Shown here piece by piece: positions 62,901 through 64,000 of a DNA stretch of 64,000 nt (position 1 is the first letter of the stretch; the number at the start of each line of letters is the position of its first letter). The notes under the pieces were generated by a model that saw nothing but the letters and a program-made list of their open reading frames with translations, was not told where the DNA came from and did no database searches. Both the position numbers and the translations under genes were made by a program. The stretch lies in assembly GCF_901538265.1 (NCBI RefSeq), contig NZ_LR593886.1, positions 4,051,738 through 4,115,737 of the forward strand, written 5' to 3'. This DNA is from Gemmata massiliana. GTDB lineage: Bacteria > Planctomycetota > Planctomycetia > Gemmatales > Gemmataceae.

Positions 62901-64000
62901 CCGGTGAGCGCGATCACCTGGACCGCGTCGGTCGCGTACTTCGTCGAATTCACGAGCACGGTCGCGGAGCGGCTCGGCACGGTGCCCGGGCGGCTCCACG
63001 AGCTGCCCCCGTTGGTCCCCACATCCACCGTGGCGACCGTGCGGCCCGCGAGGTCGTAGTAGTACCCCGTGTAGCTCACGCGTGCCCCGACTCCGGTCGT
63101 CGGGGTGCCCAGCGCGCCCGTGCCGCTCGCGTCGTGGAACCGGTCCCGTGTGGTCACCTGGAGCACGCTCCCGTTCCCGTCGTACACATACTCGGTCTGA
63201 TTCAACACCGTGTCGCCCGTCACGTCGTCCGCGTCCCCGTACCCGGTGTCCCCGCCCCCGTCACTTGTATAAGTCGCGACCGTCCGGCCCGCGCCGTCGA
63301 AGGTGGTCTTCTGAACTATTCCTCCTGGGGATGACGTCTTGATCACCTGCCCGCGCGCGTCGTACCAAGTCTGCGAATAAAGGGTGTTCGTTCCCACGCT
63401 ACCCGTTGAGCTATCCACGGAGTACGTGTCAGTTCGGTACGCGCGACCGAGTTCGTCGTAGCTGGTCGTGGCCTGTCCCCTCAACAAACTTGAACTGAGC
63501 GGCTGGGGCACACCGCCGGTCACGGTCGGCGTCACCCCGTCGGCGTCGTACACGCGCGTCGTCGTGATCTCACCCAAGTTGTCGTAGTCGGTGTACACGA
63601 GGGGCCGGTTCACGCTTGTGGACTCGCTCCCCTCGACCCCGCTCTTGACCGCCACGGCCCGGTTGCGCCAGTCGAACCAGGTCTGCGTCACCCGGTTCGC
63701 CGCGCCCCCGCCCGGGATCTCGGTCACCTTGGTCAGGTTCCCATCCCCGACGCCCCCGCCGTCGTACTCGTACTCCCTAACCTTCACCGTGTTGGTCCCG
63801 GTCAGGTTCGTGGGGGACCAGAACCCGCTCGTGGGCGTGTCGTCGGTCCCCACCCACTCGCTCACCGCGCGCCCCAAACTGTCGTACACGGTCCGGGAGA
63901 TTGTGCCCTGCGCGCTCGTGGTCTTGTTCAGACGCCCCTGGTCGTCGTACTGGTACCGGGTCCGGTAGAAGTTCACCCCTTCGGTCCCGAGCGTGGTCGA
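59966..64000 (-). CDS. RHS-repeat protein with variable C-terminal cassette (5' end outside window)
   Basis: The 3' part of an RHS/YD-repeat gene, more than 1336 codons, continuing past the right edge. It consists of many YD repeats ('YQYDDQGRLNKTTSAQGTIS', 'YDALGNFDSVTTNGTAQTRT', 'YDAWNRLVAVKNSGGSTLKT') closing with the RHS core 'YYFRERDYRPTLGRFINLDP' and 'NLYRFVANSPVNLSDPSGLA', which forms the shell that encloses and cleaves off a C-terminal toxin. The last 235 or so residues are unrelated and AT-rich: 'KEILLKHEQFHYKLSLDFVA' has a HExxH zinc-protease signature (60311-60325), followed by a helical tail. So the tip is probably a metallopeptidase-like effector, though no family is assigned. 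The GC change at about 60.93 kb lies before the core end. No immunity gene adjoins. Confidence 0.85.
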   Translation of the reverse strand, partial: STTLGTEGVNFYRTRYQYDDQGRLNKTTSAQGTISRTVYDSLGRAVSEWVGTDDTPTSGFWSPTNLTGTNTVKVREYEYDGGGVGDGNLTKVTEIPGGGAANRVTQTWFDWRNRAVAVKSGVEGSESTSVNRPLVYTDYDNLGEITTTRVYDADGVTPTVTGGVPQPLSSSLLRGQATTSYDELGRAYRTDTYSVDSSTGSVGTNTLYSQTWYDARGQVIKTSSPGGIVQKTTFDGAGRTVATYTSDGGGDTGYGDADDVTGDTVLNQTEYVYDGNGSVLQVTTRDRFHDASGTGALGTPTTGVGARVSYTGYYYDLAGRTVATVDVGTNGGSSWSRPGTVPSRSATVLVNSTKYATDAVQVIALTGSPTGGTFTLTLGGNTTSALAYNASAATVQSALAGLASIGSGNVQVSAAAGGGWEIRFIGTKGGAYQSAITGNGSGLTGGTSPAVSTSTVNAGGDVGLAAEVTDPVGHVSRIYADALGRTTRSVTNFVDGVVSDTDDKATGYTYNGTGVTSLIAYLTGGGVQTTGYVYGVTVATGSTIESNDIVRLTQWADPTTGAASSSQQEAIAVNALGQTLTSTDRNGSVHTLTYDVLGRVVSDAVTTLGSGVDGSVRRIECAYDSQGNAYLITSYNAASGGSVVNQTQRAFNGLGQMTTEWQSHSGAVNTSTSPKVQYAYSEMTGGANHSRLTSITYPSGYVLTYNYSSGLNDSISRLSSLSDSTGALESYDYLGWGIVVRRAHSQPNVDLSYIKHSGESNGDAGDQYTGLDRFGRVVDQRWLNPTTGTATDRFQYGYDQDGNRTYRDNLVNTAFGEVYSYDALDQLTGYDRGTLNGTKTGITGTVARSQDWDYDALGNFDSVTTNGTAQTRTANKQNEITGISGATTPTYDANGNMTGDETSKQFVYDAWNRLVAVKNSGGSTLKTYAYDGANRRVSETVSGTTTDLFYSKDWQVLEEKVGSATKNRYVWSPVYVDAMVLRDRDADGSTGNGLEERLWVQQDANWNVTALVNGSGAVVERYVYDPYGAATIYDASYVMRASSLYDAKYFSQGRPLDAASGNYYFRERDYRPTLGRFINLDPVTYASGDINLYRFVANSPVNLSDPSGLAPFSDIPSIGGSIGGGVLDVISYPDPAKITWDYFKIYITPPEGQRPGERARTIGQFVPVLIDPSIRIIKLPCSPGYVAVMKVNKIDLKYRFRFDNSWFYDDPLNKITKEKKEILLKHEQFHYKLSLDFVAQATERWNSHSKLGKKGIVGIGFGFTPGQATEAAQKRVLAALQVHINELSKSLNSLQLAYDRVSQIPLPGGGGDITDDSQSLGERAAKKAMFDSITRAIERMLGLR

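Overview
The window looks like a chromosome segment of a Gemmata-type planctomycete (Planctomycetota, Gemmataceae). This rests on high GC, two DUF1559 proteins with type IV pilin-like N-termini, an ECF sigma factor fused to WD40 repeats, a very large secreted protein with a 'LEDRLVPS' motif after its basic N-terminus, a sulfatase, and a dense load of IS630, IS91, ISKra4, IS1595, IS5 and IS66 relatives. No rRNA operon, ordinary tRNA or CRISPR array was found.

Layout. 1-14.4 kb is a graveyard of mobile DNA: an IS630 transposase fused onto a broken sigma/WD40 gene, a KilA-N remnant, a module of two tyrosine recombinases plus an IS91-type HUH transposase (2.4-5.6 kb), an IS630 copy with both ends and a TA duplication (7840-9056), and a decayed dndB-dndC pair (DNA phosphorothioation) cut off by an ISKra4 relic. 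14.6-21.3 kb is one gene for a 2220-residue PKD/C-type-lectin/beta-repeat surface protein. 21.9-30.6 kb is an RND efflux operon (lipoprotein adaptor plus two tandem permeases). 31.7-34.9 kb is a small island with a DUF3987 helicase-like gene and iteron-like ACGACCAAAG repeats. 35.5-39.4 kb is a BlaI/BlaR1 pair whose sensor carries a long carboxypeptidase-regulatory-like tail. 39.5-41.3 kb has a perfect 50-bp palindrome, a DUF1328 gene and an intact IS5-family element.

41.8-45.95 kb is the most interesting stretch: a stand-alone GHKL ATPase with a probable PD-(D/E)xK nuclease end converges on an rsr (Ro60/TROVE) gene that overlaps a small HTH gene. Upstream of rsr lies a sequence that folds as a permuted tRNA (T arm, closed acceptor, D arm), the hallmark of YrlA-type bacterial Y RNAs, within an array of four short GTGGTGCAG-containing repeats. 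46-55 kb is ordinary planctomycete content: two DUF1559 genes, a PhoD phosphatase, a metallophosphoesterase, a sulfatase with an in-frame amber codon, a DinB protein and an isochorismatase-like hydrolase. 55.3-64 kb holds more broken insertion sequences, an AT-rich secreted protein and the 3' part of an RHS gene whose AT-rich C-terminal cassette carries HExxH.

Two patterns recur. Many genes carry single-base indels, often in homopolymers, and every in-frame nonsense change I could place falls on a conserved tryptophan codon (TGG to TGA or TAG). The indels could be assembly error or real decay; the substitutions look more like real decay. Both affect mobile or conflict-related genes most and leave the large chromosomal genes intact.
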